In this document: positions 1 to 5,887 of the stretch, piece by piece
Position numbering within the stretch: the first letter of the stretch is position 1
How the letters are laid out: each line of letters starts with the position of its first letter
Assembly (NCBI GenBank): GCA_045592165.1
Contig: JAZNUG010000034.1
Span: forward strand, 1 to 14,381
Direction: 5' to 3'
Source of the DNA: SFEL01 sp045592165
Lineage (GTDB): Bacteria; Bacillota; Clostridia; Christensenellales; CAG-138
Length of the DNA stretch: 14,381 nucleotides
Program-made: the position numbers and the translations under genes
Notes under the pieces: model-generated
Databases searched by the model: none
What the model was told of the DNA's origin: nothing
Seen by the model: only the letters and a program-made list of their open reading frames with translations

Positions 1-508
1 TGCGCCTGTCGTATATCTCGAAATTATCGGATAATTGGGGCGGAAGCTCGGAATCATGCTCAAGGGCGATTATAAAGCCATCATTGAGCAGGCCCTGCTG
101 ATAAAGTGTCTCAGCGGCGGATGCCGCTATCCCCGCGCCATAGGGTGGGTCCAGAAACACCAGGTCAAACTTTTCACCCTTTGCAGCAAGATCTGATACG
201 GCTTTTTTCCAATCACAGGGATATACCCTGCTCTTGCTTTCGTAGCCCAGTTTTTTTATGTTTTCTTTTATTACTGCTATGCTCTCGCGGGAACTGTCGC
301 AAAACACGGCATACTCTGCGTATCTTGAAAGGGCTTCAAGTCCCAGCCCTCCGGAGCCTGCAAAAAGGTCCAGCACACGCCTTCCCGCAATGGCAAACTG
401 GAGTATTCCAAAGAGTGACTCCTTCACCCTGTCCAGGGTAGGGCGGGTATCCATGCCCTTTGGCGCGGACAGCCTGCATCCTCTCTTTTCCCCTGCGATT
501 ATGCGCAT
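1..508 (-). CDS. rsmD: 16S rRNA (guanine-966-N2)-methyltransferase RsmD, partial (C-terminal end beyond the left edge)
   Basis: This enzyme methylates N2 of a guanine in the small-subunit rRNA (G966 in E. coli numbering) using S-adenosylmethionine, in the cytoplasm during 30S assembly. The visible 169 residues begin MRIIAGEKRGCRL, the typical RsmD start, followed by DTRPTLDRVKESLF, the SAM-binding stretch VLDLFAGSGGLGLEAL and the catalytic motif DLVFLDPPYGAG, which corresponds to the family's (N/D)PPY signature. Family members are about 185 residues, so only a short tail is missing. The start is fixed by a strong GGAGGTAAGA ribosome site just upstream (511-519). It follows the formyltetrahydrofolate cyclo-ligase gene by 65 bases and probably has its own promoter there. 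The call rests on the motifs and the start sequence and is confident. Confidence 0.93.
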   Translation of the reverse strand, partial: MRIIAGEKRGCRLSAPKGMDTRPTLDRVKESLFGILQFAIAGRRVLDLFAGSGGLGLEALSRYAEYAVFCDSSRESIAVIKENIKKLGYESKSRVYPCDWKKAVSDLAAKGEKFDLVFLDPPYGAGIAASAAETLYQQGLLNDGFIIALEHDSELPPQLSDNFEIYDRR

Positions 509-536
509 TCTTACCTCCAGTATATAACTGCTCTAT

Positions 537-565
537 ATTTTATCATTACAGAGGATATGTAACAA
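537..565 (-). promoter_or_regulatory. Candidate sigma-A promoter for rsmD
   Basis: On the minus strand a TTGTTA -35 (560-565) is followed by a 17-base spacer and a TAAAAT -10 (537-542). This would place the start of transcription near 530, about 20 bases before the rsmD start codon. The boxes match the consensus at 4/6 and 5/6 positions. Readthrough from the upstream operon is also possible. Confidence 0.45.
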
Positions 566-573
566 GCGAAAAT

Positions 574-1140
574 TTACTTTGTTAACAATATATCCCATTT
601 TTCCGTAATTATCATATCCATTCTGCTGTCATGCTCTTCCATCGGCACATACTCCGTCAGCTGCTCATTAAAGCTCAACGCAGCCTTCACGGCAGCTGTA
701 TTCTCCAGCAGTCTGTCATAATAGCCTTTGCCTCGGCCCAGTCTGCCGCCCTGCCTGTCAAAAGCCAGGCCCGGCACCACAGCAAAATCCACCTGGTCAA
801 CACCTATTCTCCGGCAGGTATCATCCGGCTCAGGTATGCCAAACACGCCGGGAACAAAATGGCCATCCTTTGCTATATACAGACCCAGCTCCTCCCCTTC
901 GCACCTTGGATAAGCCACCTGCTTGCCCATGCCGCGGGCAATTTCTGCAAGAAGTACAGGGTCAATTTCCCCCTTCACTGCGCTGTAAACAAGGACAGTC
1001 TCAGCATTTATGAACTGGCTGCACTGGGCCGCCCGCATGCACGCCGCAATGGACTGCCGTCTTATCTCCTCCTCCGGAAGGTCTGCGATTATTTTCTTCA
1101 TCTCTGCCCTGAGGGCCTTTTTTCCGCTGCGTATATCCAT
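574..1140 (-). CDS. 5-formyltetrahydrofolate cyclo-ligase (5,10-methenyltetrahydrofolate synthetase)
   Basis: This enzyme converts 5-formyltetrahydrofolate to 5,10-methenyltetrahydrofolate with ATP, returning the storage/inhibitory folate to one-carbon metabolism. At 188 residues it has the normal family length. Family marks are a basic N-terminal helix (RSGKKALRAEMKK), YSAVKGEIDP (52-61; the family's substrate-loop motif), GIPEP (101-105) and the signature stretch at 123-145 containing PGLAFDRQGGRLGRGKGYYD. A longer reading to 1182 exists, but the ATG at 1140 matches the family start and has AGGAAC about eight bases upstream. It begins one base after the nnrD stop codon, so the two are probably translationally coupled. 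Downstream lies rsmD. It is the only clear folate gene in this operon; an AbgA-like hydrolase acting on a folate breakdown product lies about 12 kb away. Confidence 0.95.
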   Translation of the reverse strand: MDIRSGKKALRAEMKKIIADLPEEEIRRQSIAACMRAAQCSQFINAETVLVYSAVKGEIDPVLLAEIARGMGKQVAYPRCEGEELGLYIAKDGHFVPGVFGIPEPDDTCRRIGVDQVDFAVVPGLAFDRQGGRLGRGKGYYDRLLENTAAVKAALSFNEQLTEYVPMEEHDSRMDMIITEKWDILLTK

Positions 1141-1141
1141 A

Positions 1142-1981
1142 TCAAAAGTTCCTGAATGTAAGCTCCACTGCCTCTGCAACATCCCTGCTCATCAGCATGC
1201 GCTCCCTGAGTATATCCATTGCTCTGTCCGAAGAAACGCCCAATATGTACGCCCCCGCGCAGGCAGCATCATAGGGCTTAAGCCCCTGCCCCAGCAATGC
1301 AAGTATTATGCCGGACAGCACATCCCCGCTGCCGCCTTTGGCAAGGCCGGGATTGCCTGATATATTGCGGGCTATGCTTCCGTCATATGAAGCAATATAA
1401 CTCTGCGCCCCTTTGAGCAGCACTGTGCAGCCCCACTTTGCGGCATAATTCATAGCCTTCCTGGCGGGATCTGCAGTTATTTCAGCTACGGAAAGCCCCG
1501 TAAGACGCGCCATCTCACCGGGATGCGGAGTAATTATCACATCGCTGTGCAATAAGTCATGCATGTTTGCCCTTGCTATGGCATTAATACCATCCGCATC
1601 AATTATTGCAGGCTTCCCAGCTTCCAGAACCGCTGAAATTATATTTTCACAGTCCGCTCCCATGCCGGGACCGGCACATATGCAATCCGCCCATGAGATA
1701 AGTTCAGCAAGTTTTGCACTGTCGACAGTTGCCCAGTTTTCCCCGCATGACATAGTCATAGCCTCCGGTAGGCGGTAAAATGCCGGACACACATCCTCCG
1801 GACACAGCACCCTCAGCAGGCCTATGCCCCCTCTCTGGGCAGCGCAGGTACACATTACGGCAGCCCCGGAAAGGCCGCCGCTGCCTGCCAATATAAGCCC
1901 TTTGCCGTTGCTGCCTTTATGGCTGTCCTTGGGGCGGGGGCCTATTAAATTCTGTATGTATCCGTGATCAATGGTCAGCAT
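1142..1981 (-). CDS. nnrD: ADP/ATP-dependent (S)-NAD(P)H-hydrate dehydratase, stand-alone YjeF C-terminal domain
   Basis: This enzyme repairs hydrated, dead-end NADH and NADPH by phosphate-driven dehydration; it belongs to the ribokinase-like YjeF C-terminal family. The 279 residues contain, in order, HKGSNGKGLILAGS (21-34), GPGMG (104-108), IIDADGIN (126-133), TPHPGE (151-156) and the signature NPGLAKGGSGDVLSG (210-224) with the expected catalytic aspartate in GSGD. In many bacteria this domain is fused behind an NAD(P)HX epimerase domain; here that part is absent, and the protein begins directly with the dehydratase fold. The start ATG shares one base with the acpS stop (TGATG), which indicates coupled translation. 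acpS next to nnrD is a familiar order, since the fused gene also commonly neighbours acpS. The epimerase step must be encoded elsewhere or occur spontaneously. Confidence 0.94.
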   Translation of the reverse strand: MLTIDHGYIQNLIGPRPKDSHKGSNGKGLILAGSGGLSGAAVMCTCAAQRGGIGLLRVLCPEDVCPAFYRLPEAMTMSCGENWATVDSAKLAELISWADCICAGPGMGADCENIISAVLEAGKPAIIDADGINAIARANMHDLLHSDVIITPHPGEMARLTGLSVAEITADPARKAMNYAAKWGCTVLLKGAQSYIASYDGSIARNISGNPGLAKGGSGDVLSGIILALLGQGLKPYDAACAGAYILGVSSDRAMDILRERMLMSRDVAEAVELTFRNF

Positions 1982-2349
1982 CAGCCCTCCAGTATCGCCT
2001 GAGCCGCGGCAACGGCTTTTATATGGGATATGCTTATATGCAGGGTTTTTCCTTCGATTTCGTCCATGCGCTTTTGGGCATCGCCGTAAAGCTTTGCATA
2101 TGGCTTTCCGGTGTCATGGTGAAGTATCTCTATTTCCTTCCATTCAATTGCACCTATGCCTGTGCCCAGCGCCTTGGCAACCGCTTCCTTGGCGGCAAAA
2201 GCCCCCGCTATACGGGCAGGATCGTTATTATATTTCACAAAGCGCAGCCGCTCCGTCTCCGTGAACACATGAGCCATAAAGTGTTCCTTTGCGGCAGCCT
2301 TGGCCACCCGGTCAACCTCAATTACATCTATGCCTGTGCCAAGTATCAT
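1981..2349 (-). CDS. acpS: Holo-[acyl-carrier-protein] synthase
   Basis: AcpS transfers the 4'-phosphopantetheine arm of CoA onto the serine of acyl carrier protein and so activates fatty-acid synthesis. At 122 residues it has the standard length of the trimeric AcpS class. Key marks are GIDVIEVDRV at 6-15 with the Mg-binding Asp8, and FAAKEAVAKALGTGIG at 51-66 with the metal-binding Glu55 and the CoA-binding lysine. The later stretch GKPYAKLYG (81-89) and HISISH (104-109) are also typical. Both ends overlap neighbours by one base through TGATG junctions: the start with the P1 peptidase stop, and the stop with the nnrD start. It therefore sits in the middle of a tightly coupled operon. Identification is secure. 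Confidence 0.96.
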   Translation of the reverse strand: MILGTGIDVIEVDRVAKAAAKEHFMAHVFTETERLRFVKYNNDPARIAGAFAAKEAVAKALGTGIGAIEWKEIEILHHDTGKPYAKLYGDAQKRMDEIEGKTLHISISHIKAVAAAQAILEG

Positions 2350-3245
2350 CAGGCATTCCTCACCGCATCCAATATGGCCATGGATGCCGCCCTGACGCCC
2401 GCAATCAGCACCGGCAGCAGAGGATATTCCAGTTCTCCTGTGGACATTGCGAAAAAGGTATCTCCATCGAGAGAGGTATGTACGGGCCGTATTGCCATTG
2501 CAAGGCCGTCATGGGCCATTGCCGCCAGCTTGTTGGCCTCCTCACGTGTAAGCTTTGCATTAGTGGCAACAACGCCTATTGTGGTATTGCCGAAGGATGC
2601 CTGCCCAAGTGCGGGAGATTCCATGCAGGGGGTCAGCTTGCCGCCAATATTTGCTGCCGCAACAAGCTCGCCGGTGGCCGGGTCATATATATCACCCAAG
2701 GCGTTTACTACGGCTATTGCGCCTACCTTTACGCCGCCCTCCAGTTCGACGCAGGCGGTGCCTACTCCGCTGTTTACGGCATATTCCATTCCGAAGGCCT
2801 TGGATACTGTTGCGCCTGTTCCTGCGCCCACAGAGCCCACAGGAGTGTTGTCGGCTGCATTAAGGCAGGCGGTATATCCTTCCGCCTTGCCGGGGCGGGT
2901 TTTGGAATCGCCAACCGCAAGATCAAATATTACAGCGCCGGGAACTATCGGCACGACACCCACGCCTACATTTTCACCCAGACCCTGCTCCTCAAGGTAC
3001 TGCATTGCGCCGGATGCTGCATCAAGGCCGTATGCGCTGCCGCCGGAAAGCATAATGGCCTGTATCTTCTCAACGGAATTGTATCCCCGCATAAGGTCGG
3101 TTTCCCTCGTGCCGGGCGCGCTGCCGCGTACATCCACGCCGCCCACTGCGCCGTTTCTGCACATTACAACAGTGCAGCCAGTTCTTGCTTCTTTATCCGT
3201 ATAATGGCCTACTTCGATTCCCTTGATATCCGTTATGCTTCCCAT
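2349..3245 (-). CDS. P1 family (S58) peptidase, DmpA/BapA-like self-cleaving aminopeptidase
   Basis: Family members are made as one chain that cuts itself into two subunits; the new N-terminal Ser/Thr of the second subunit is the nucleophile for releasing N-terminal residues (L-aminopeptidase/D-esterase, beta-peptidyl aminopeptidase). The 298-residue protein begins ITDIKGIEVGHYTD, the typical opening, has GGSAYGLDAASG at 68-79, and carries the cleavage site GNTTIGVVATNA at 219-230. By analogy with ThnT, which cuts between Asn and Thr, self-cleavage is expected at Asn220-Thr221, leaving Thr221 as nucleophile. The start at 3245 has a perfect AGGAGG seven bases upstream; an in-frame extension to 3287 lies inside recX and is rejected. 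It follows recX by 10 bases and overlaps acpS. No signal peptide is seen, so it is likely cytoplasmic. The natural substrate cannot be read from sequence. Confidence 0.9.
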   Translation of the reverse strand: MGSITDIKGIEVGHYTDKEARTGCTVVMCRNGAVGGVDVRGSAPGTRETDLMRGYNSVEKIQAIMLSGGSAYGLDAASGAMQYLEEQGLGENVGVGVVPIVPGAVIFDLAVGDSKTRPGKAEGYTACLNAADNTPVGSVGAGTGATVSKAFGMEYAVNSGVGTACVELEGGVKVGAIAVVNALGDIYDPATGELVAAANIGGKLTPCMESPALGQASFGNTTIGVVATNAKLTREEANKLAAMAHDGLAMAIRPVHTSLDGDTFFAMSTGELEYPLLPVLIAGVRAASMAILDAVRNA

Positions 3246-3255
3246 TTGTTCCTCC

Positions 3256-3765
3256 CTATTCCTCGTCGTCCTCTTCCCAATCCTCAACGTATTCCACGGC
3301 GCCTATTACCGCCTCAACGCTTTCCCTCACAAGATAAAAATCATATCCGCGGCCCATAAGCCTCCGCATAGTGCGCTGCTTTCGCTGGTCTTCCTCAAGG
3401 CCGGAAAATTGATCATAAAACTTCTCCGCAACCGCCGCGGCATTTTTACGCTCTATGTCGTCGGTTACCAATTCCAGCGCGGTTTCTATATCTTCCTTGC
3501 TAAGATGATGTGAATACAGCTGCTCCCTCAGCTTTCTTCTGCTTATTGGCTTGGTAGCCAGGCGGCTGCTGACAAAGTCAACGGCGTATTTTTCGTCATT
3601 AAGATAACCCAGCTCCTTAAGCCGCTCAACCGCAGCATATACTTCATAATCGCCGTAATCCAGCGAATCCAGCTTATTTTCCATCTCGCGGACGGTACGC
3701 GGCTTGGCAGTAAGGTAATCAAAGGCACAGTCCAATGCGGATTTTCCTATTTTTTTCTTTTTCAT
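3256..3765 (-). CDS. recX: RecX family regulatory protein
   Basis: RecX proteins bind RecA filaments and limit recombination and the SOS response. The 169-residue product shows the family's three-helix repeats: ALDCAFDYLTAKPRTVREM near 10-28, then ERLKELGYLNDEKYAVDFV near 48-66 and KPISRRKLREQLYSHHLS near 72-89, with a last repeat ending RGYDFYLVRESVEAV. The C-terminus ends in an acidic run (DWEEDDEE) and the N-terminus is lysine-rich. GAGGAG lies about eight bases before the ATG. It is the first gene of the leftward operon that continues through the P1 peptidase, acpS and nnrD, and it diverges from the spore coat pair. recA itself is not in the window. RecX is a divergent family, but the repeat pattern and length fit well. 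Confidence 0.87.
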   Translation of the reverse strand: MKKKKIGKSALDCAFDYLTAKPRTVREMENKLDSLDYGDYEVYAAVERLKELGYLNDEKYAVDFVSSRLATKPISRRKLREQLYSHHLSKEDIETALELVTDDIERKNAAAVAEKFYDQFSGLEEDQRKQRTMRRLMGRGYDFYLVRESVEAVIGAVEYVEDWEEDDEE

Positions 3766-3802
3766 CCGTACTCCTCACAGTAATTATTGAATTCATCCGT
3801 AC

Positions 3803-3809
3803 CATACTA
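3803..3809 (+). promoter_or_regulatory. Candidate sporulation-sigma -10 element before the spore coat pair
   Basis: CATACTA at 3803-3809 matches the -10 consensus shared by sporulation sigma factors of the sigma-E/sigma-G type, about 43 bases before the first coat gene. No clean -35 is visible; AT-rich bases around 3780-3787 are at the right distance. Which sporulation sigma factor would use it cannot be decided from the sequence. Confidence 0.45.
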
Positions 3810-3851
3810 AGCATGCGGAAACCCGCAAAAACAAAGCTACGGAGGTAAAAA

Positions 3852-4118
3852 ATGACACAAAGCAGCAATGGCCCCAGCGAATTTATGAAGCAGACCGACC
3901 CGAAGAATTTTTCCACAGAAGCATCGGCAAGCATAGATGCAAAAAATCTTGATATTCTCAAGGACGAAATGTATCACGAAGCGCTGGCCTATAAAAAATG
4001 CAAGATCTATTCCGAAATGCTGGATGAACAGCCCTTGAAGGATATGGCCTGCACCTTTGCTCAGCATCACAAGCAGCATTTTGACGCCCTTCAGAACTAT
4101 CTGGACAGCCATCAGTAA
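3852..4118 (+). CDS. Small spore coat protein, CotF C-terminal-like
   Basis: This 88-residue helical protein is built as a spore coat component rather than an enzyme. Residues 1-30 are polar and poor in hydrophobics; 31-86 form amphipathic helices containing LDILKDEMYHEALAYKKC and LKDMACTFAQHHKQHFDAL, which resemble one half of the ferritin-like CotF fold. CGGAGG lies seven bases before the ATG. The next gene, a second CotF-like protein, follows after 12 bases, and such neighbouring small pairs occur in Clostridia, where they may together replace the longer CotF of Bacillus. A CATACTA element upstream suggests expression during sporulation. The link to CotF is by pattern recall and not by alignment. 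A generic ferritin-like helical protein is the alternative. Confidence 0.75.
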   Translation: MTQSSNGPSEFMKQTDPKNFSTEASASIDAKNLDILKDEMYHEALAYKKCKIYSEMLDEQPLKDMACTFAQHHKQHFDALQNYLDSHQ

Positions 4119-4130
4119 AGGAGGCACCCT

Positions 4131-4412
4131 ATGACAAACAATACCACCATGACAAAGCAGGAAATACTCAGCGATATCCTTACCACGGAGAAAGAGCTTG
4201 CCAAGGACTACGCAGGAAACATCACGGAATCCTCCTGCAAAAACCTGAGAAAGCTGCTGCTGAACAATATGACGGAATGCTCCGCGGATCAGTATGCGGT
4301 ATTTGAGCAGATGAAAAACCGCCAGATGTACGAGACCAAGAAGGCGCAGCAGAACGACGTACAGTCCACCCGCCAGAAGATACAGCAGCTGAAGCAGGAA
4401 ACAGGCTTTTAA
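4131..4412 (+). CDS. CotF-like spore coat protein
   Basis: This 93-residue protein resembles the Coat F domain: KQEILSDILTTEKELAKDY (9-27), then a helix with NITESSCKNLRKLLLNNM and a final glutamine- and lysine-rich helix ending QKIQQLKQETGF. The typical order is a helix with a conserved 'DxLxxxKxL' face, a helix with NPxLR-like spacing and a QADxQ-like end, and the present sequence keeps this outline with substitutions. AAGGAGG lies eight bases before the ATG. It is cotranscribed with the smaller coat gene 12 bases upstream and ends before a strong two-way terminator. The expected location is the spore coat, made in the mother cell. Confidence 0.82.
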   Translation: MTNNTTMTKQEILSDILTTEKELAKDYAGNITESSCKNLRKLLLNNMTECSADQYAVFEQMKNRQMYETKKAQQNDVQSTRQKIQQLKQETGF

Positions 4413-4480
4413 TATCATCCTGCATGATATATTAATAGTATAACACAAAAAGTCCGTCATCACCGTATGGCAATAACAAA

Positions 4481-4505
4481 AGAACCATCATTTTTTGATG
4501 GTTCT
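4481..4505. terminator. Two-way intrinsic terminator between the coat pair and the mini-protein gene
   Basis: A perfect 10-base stem (AGAACCATCA at 4481-4490, TGATGGTTCT at 4496-4505) closes a five-T loop. T-rich sequence follows on the plus strand (4506-4550) and TTTTGTTATT follows on the minus strand. It can stop transcripts arriving from both convergent sides. Confidence 0.8.
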
Positions 4506-4545
4506 TGCTATTTCTGTATATTTTGTTTATTTTTGCCTTTTTGTT

Positions 4546-4791
4546 TTAAAGCATTTTCTGCCAGTCCTTAGTTCGCTCTGCCCATTCGGGAGGCTCGGGA
4601 GGCTGAGCGGAAAAAGCATGAAAATCCGCCCCTGCAAATCTGTTTCTCAGCTGATCAGGAGTTAGCGGAGCTTCCACGCTGCCCATGCAATCCCTGCAGG
4701 CATTGCCGCATTCCGGGCATTTACAGCCGCTGAGCAAGCCCTTCTCGCTTTGTATCATATATGTTCCGCAGGCCTTGCAGCTGCATCTCAT
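4546..4791 (-). CDS. Eight-cysteine mini-protein, zinc-ribbon-like, unknown function
   Basis: The 81-residue product has eight cysteines packed in its first 35 residues: Cys3, Cys5, Cys8, then Cys23, Cys25, Cys28, Cys32 and Cys35. The two CxCxxC clusters resemble a zinc ribbon or a double knuckle and probably bind one or two zinc ions. The rest (residues 40-81) is proline- and tryptophan-containing with a helical end (WAERTKDWQKML) and no membrane segment. Its ATG overlaps the stop of the lipoprotein gene by four bases (ATGA), with GGAGG inside the end of that gene, so the two are translationally coupled. I do not recognise a named family and assign no function. An exported role is unlikely because no signal peptide is seen, although its partner is exported. 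Confidence 0.75.
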   Translation of the reverse strand: MRCSCKACGTYMIQSEKGLLSGCKCPECGNACRDCMGSVEAPLTPDQLRNRFAGADFHAFSAQPPEPPEWAERTKDWQKML

Positions 4792-5798
4792 TGGATTTCC
4801 TCCATCTGAACAGTTTTCTCTTCCTGGGATATCACTGCAGGTACGTCCCCGCCCTGCATATTGTCTTCATCGGCAGGATCCTCCGGCAGTTCTTCTGTTT
4901 CTTCCTGCGTTGTATCATTTTCGCCATTGCCCGGCTGTTCCGCATCCTCAGTCTGTTCGGGCAGCTGATCAACAGGTTCTTCGGGAAGCAATTCGCCTTG
5001 ATCAGGCCGGGTTTCCTCCTCCGGATGGGGCAGCATCACATTCAATACGCTGGTATCGTCAAGACACTCAGCAATGTCATCCACCGCTATTTCAAACTCA
5101 GGCTCGCCGGCTTCGTAGGTTGCGATCTCGTACAGATCATACATTATAACCACAGCTTCGTCGGTAATGTAGAATGGTCTGTCATCCGCTATGGGCAGTA
5201 TGTCGCTCAGCAGCACCATCTGGCAATCCGCCGCCTGGGCTGTGATGATATCAGGAATACGTCCCCTCCAGTTTTGATCTTCACTGTCAAAAAAGTCGCT
5301 GATGCAATAAAGCTCGCCTGTTTCGCTGTTGAAGGTAAGGGGAACACAGTCTATGCAGGTATCCCCTTCCCCATACATATCGTAAAGGAACATACGTATG
5401 GAGAATATGCCATTGCGGTTGTATTCAACCCTATAATCCGCAAATACCGGCAGCCCCAGGCGCTGAGCTCTTTCGGCCACGGCGGAGCATATTGCAGCGT
5501 TTATGATTTCTCCGGCTTCGCTTTCAACCTTAGGGAAAACAATATAGCTGTCTCCCTCCTGACGCACGCAGCGTACCACAGCCAGGGGAGCATATGCATC
5601 ATCTGCCTCCACAGGCATCGCCACTGCCTTGCGGGAGGAATTGTATTCGTTGATTATCTGTTCTACAGTAACTTCCGGAAGGCTGGAGACAACATGCCGG
5701 ACAGGCGCTTCGCTGTAAGCAGCAGGCTCTGCAGCCGTGCTGCATCCTGTGGTAAACAGCATAAGGCAGGCGGTCAGCGCCATGCAAAGCTTTATCAT
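4788..5798 (-). CDS. Secreted lipoprotein with a DUF3298/RsiV-like domain
   Basis: This 336-residue protein begins with a short signal peptide (MIKLCMALTACLMLFTTGC) ending in a lipobox-type cysteine at Cys19, so it should be a lipid-anchored surface protein. Residues about 70-245 look like a DUF3298 domain: IRMFLYDMYGEG near 134-145, PLTFNSETGELYCISDFF at 153-170 and FYITDEAVVIMYDLYEIATY at 209-228, followed by AGEPEFEIAVDDI. Residues 258-336 are an acidic Glu/Pro/Gln/Asp-rich tail, probably disordered. GAAAGGAG precedes the ATG. Related domains occur in RsiV, an anti-sigma factor that binds lysozyme, and in other cell-surface proteins, but no sigma-factor-binding part or sigma gene is present here, so an anti-sigma role is not supported. 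It lies downstream of thiI with its own promoter, and the mini-protein gene follows it. Confidence 0.78.
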   Translation of the reverse strand: MIKLCMALTACLMLFTTGCSTAAEPAAYSEAPVRHVVSSLPEVTVEQIINEYNSSRKAVAMPVEADDAYAPLAVVRCVRQEGDSYIVFPKVESEAGEIINAAICSAVAERAQRLGLPVFADYRVEYNRNGIFSIRMFLYDMYGEGDTCIDCVPLTFNSETGELYCISDFFDSEDQNWRGRIPDIITAQAADCQMVLLSDILPIADDRPFYITDEAVVIMYDLYEIATYEAGEPEFEIAVDDIAECLDDTSVLNVMLPHPEEETRPDQGELLPEEPVDQLPEQTEDAEQPGNGENDTTQEETEELPEDPADEDNMQGGDVPAVISQEEKTVQMEEIQ

Positions 5799-5832
5799 GC
5801 CCGGTTTCTCCTTTCGTCATTTTACTGATGGT

Positions 5833-5838
5833 ATTATA
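5833..5838 (-). promoter_or_regulatory. Extended -10 promoter for the lipoprotein/mini-protein pair
   Basis: On the minus strand TGGTATAAT (TATAAT at 5833-5838) gives a perfect -10 with the extended TGn element. Transcription would begin near 5826, about 28 bases before the lipoprotein ATG. No good -35 is present, as is usual for extended -10 promoters. The box lies within an 11-base palindrome (5830-5840). Confidence 0.65.
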
Positions 5839-5887
5839 CCACCCTTAAGCCTTCGGTTCTGTAAATAAAAGGTTAAGAAATTTGCAG

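Noticed and set aside
2023..3359. Two long plus-strand open frames opposite the P1 peptidase
   Set aside because: They are antisense shadows of the peptidase, acpS and recX, with compositions unlike real proteins and no ribosome sites.
4412..4430. Small hairpin ATATCAT/ATGATAT right after the second coat gene as a terminator
   Set aside because: The stem is only seven A/T-rich pairs without a T-run; the strong terminator at 4481-4505 explains the end.
3837..4463. 208-codon minus-strand frame rich in Leu, Cys and His opposite the coat genes
   Set aside because: It overlaps two plus-strand genes with strong ribosome sites and crosses toward the recX control region; there is no family match.
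4788..5798. RsiV-like anti-sigma factor role for the lipoprotein
   Set aside because: The protein has a lipobox rather than a cytoplasmic sigma-binding part and a membrane helix, and no sigma factor gene is adjacent.
5844..5878. Imperfect inverted repeat after thiI as its terminator
   Set aside because: The arms pair with a bulge around a long loop and no T-run follows on the minus strand.
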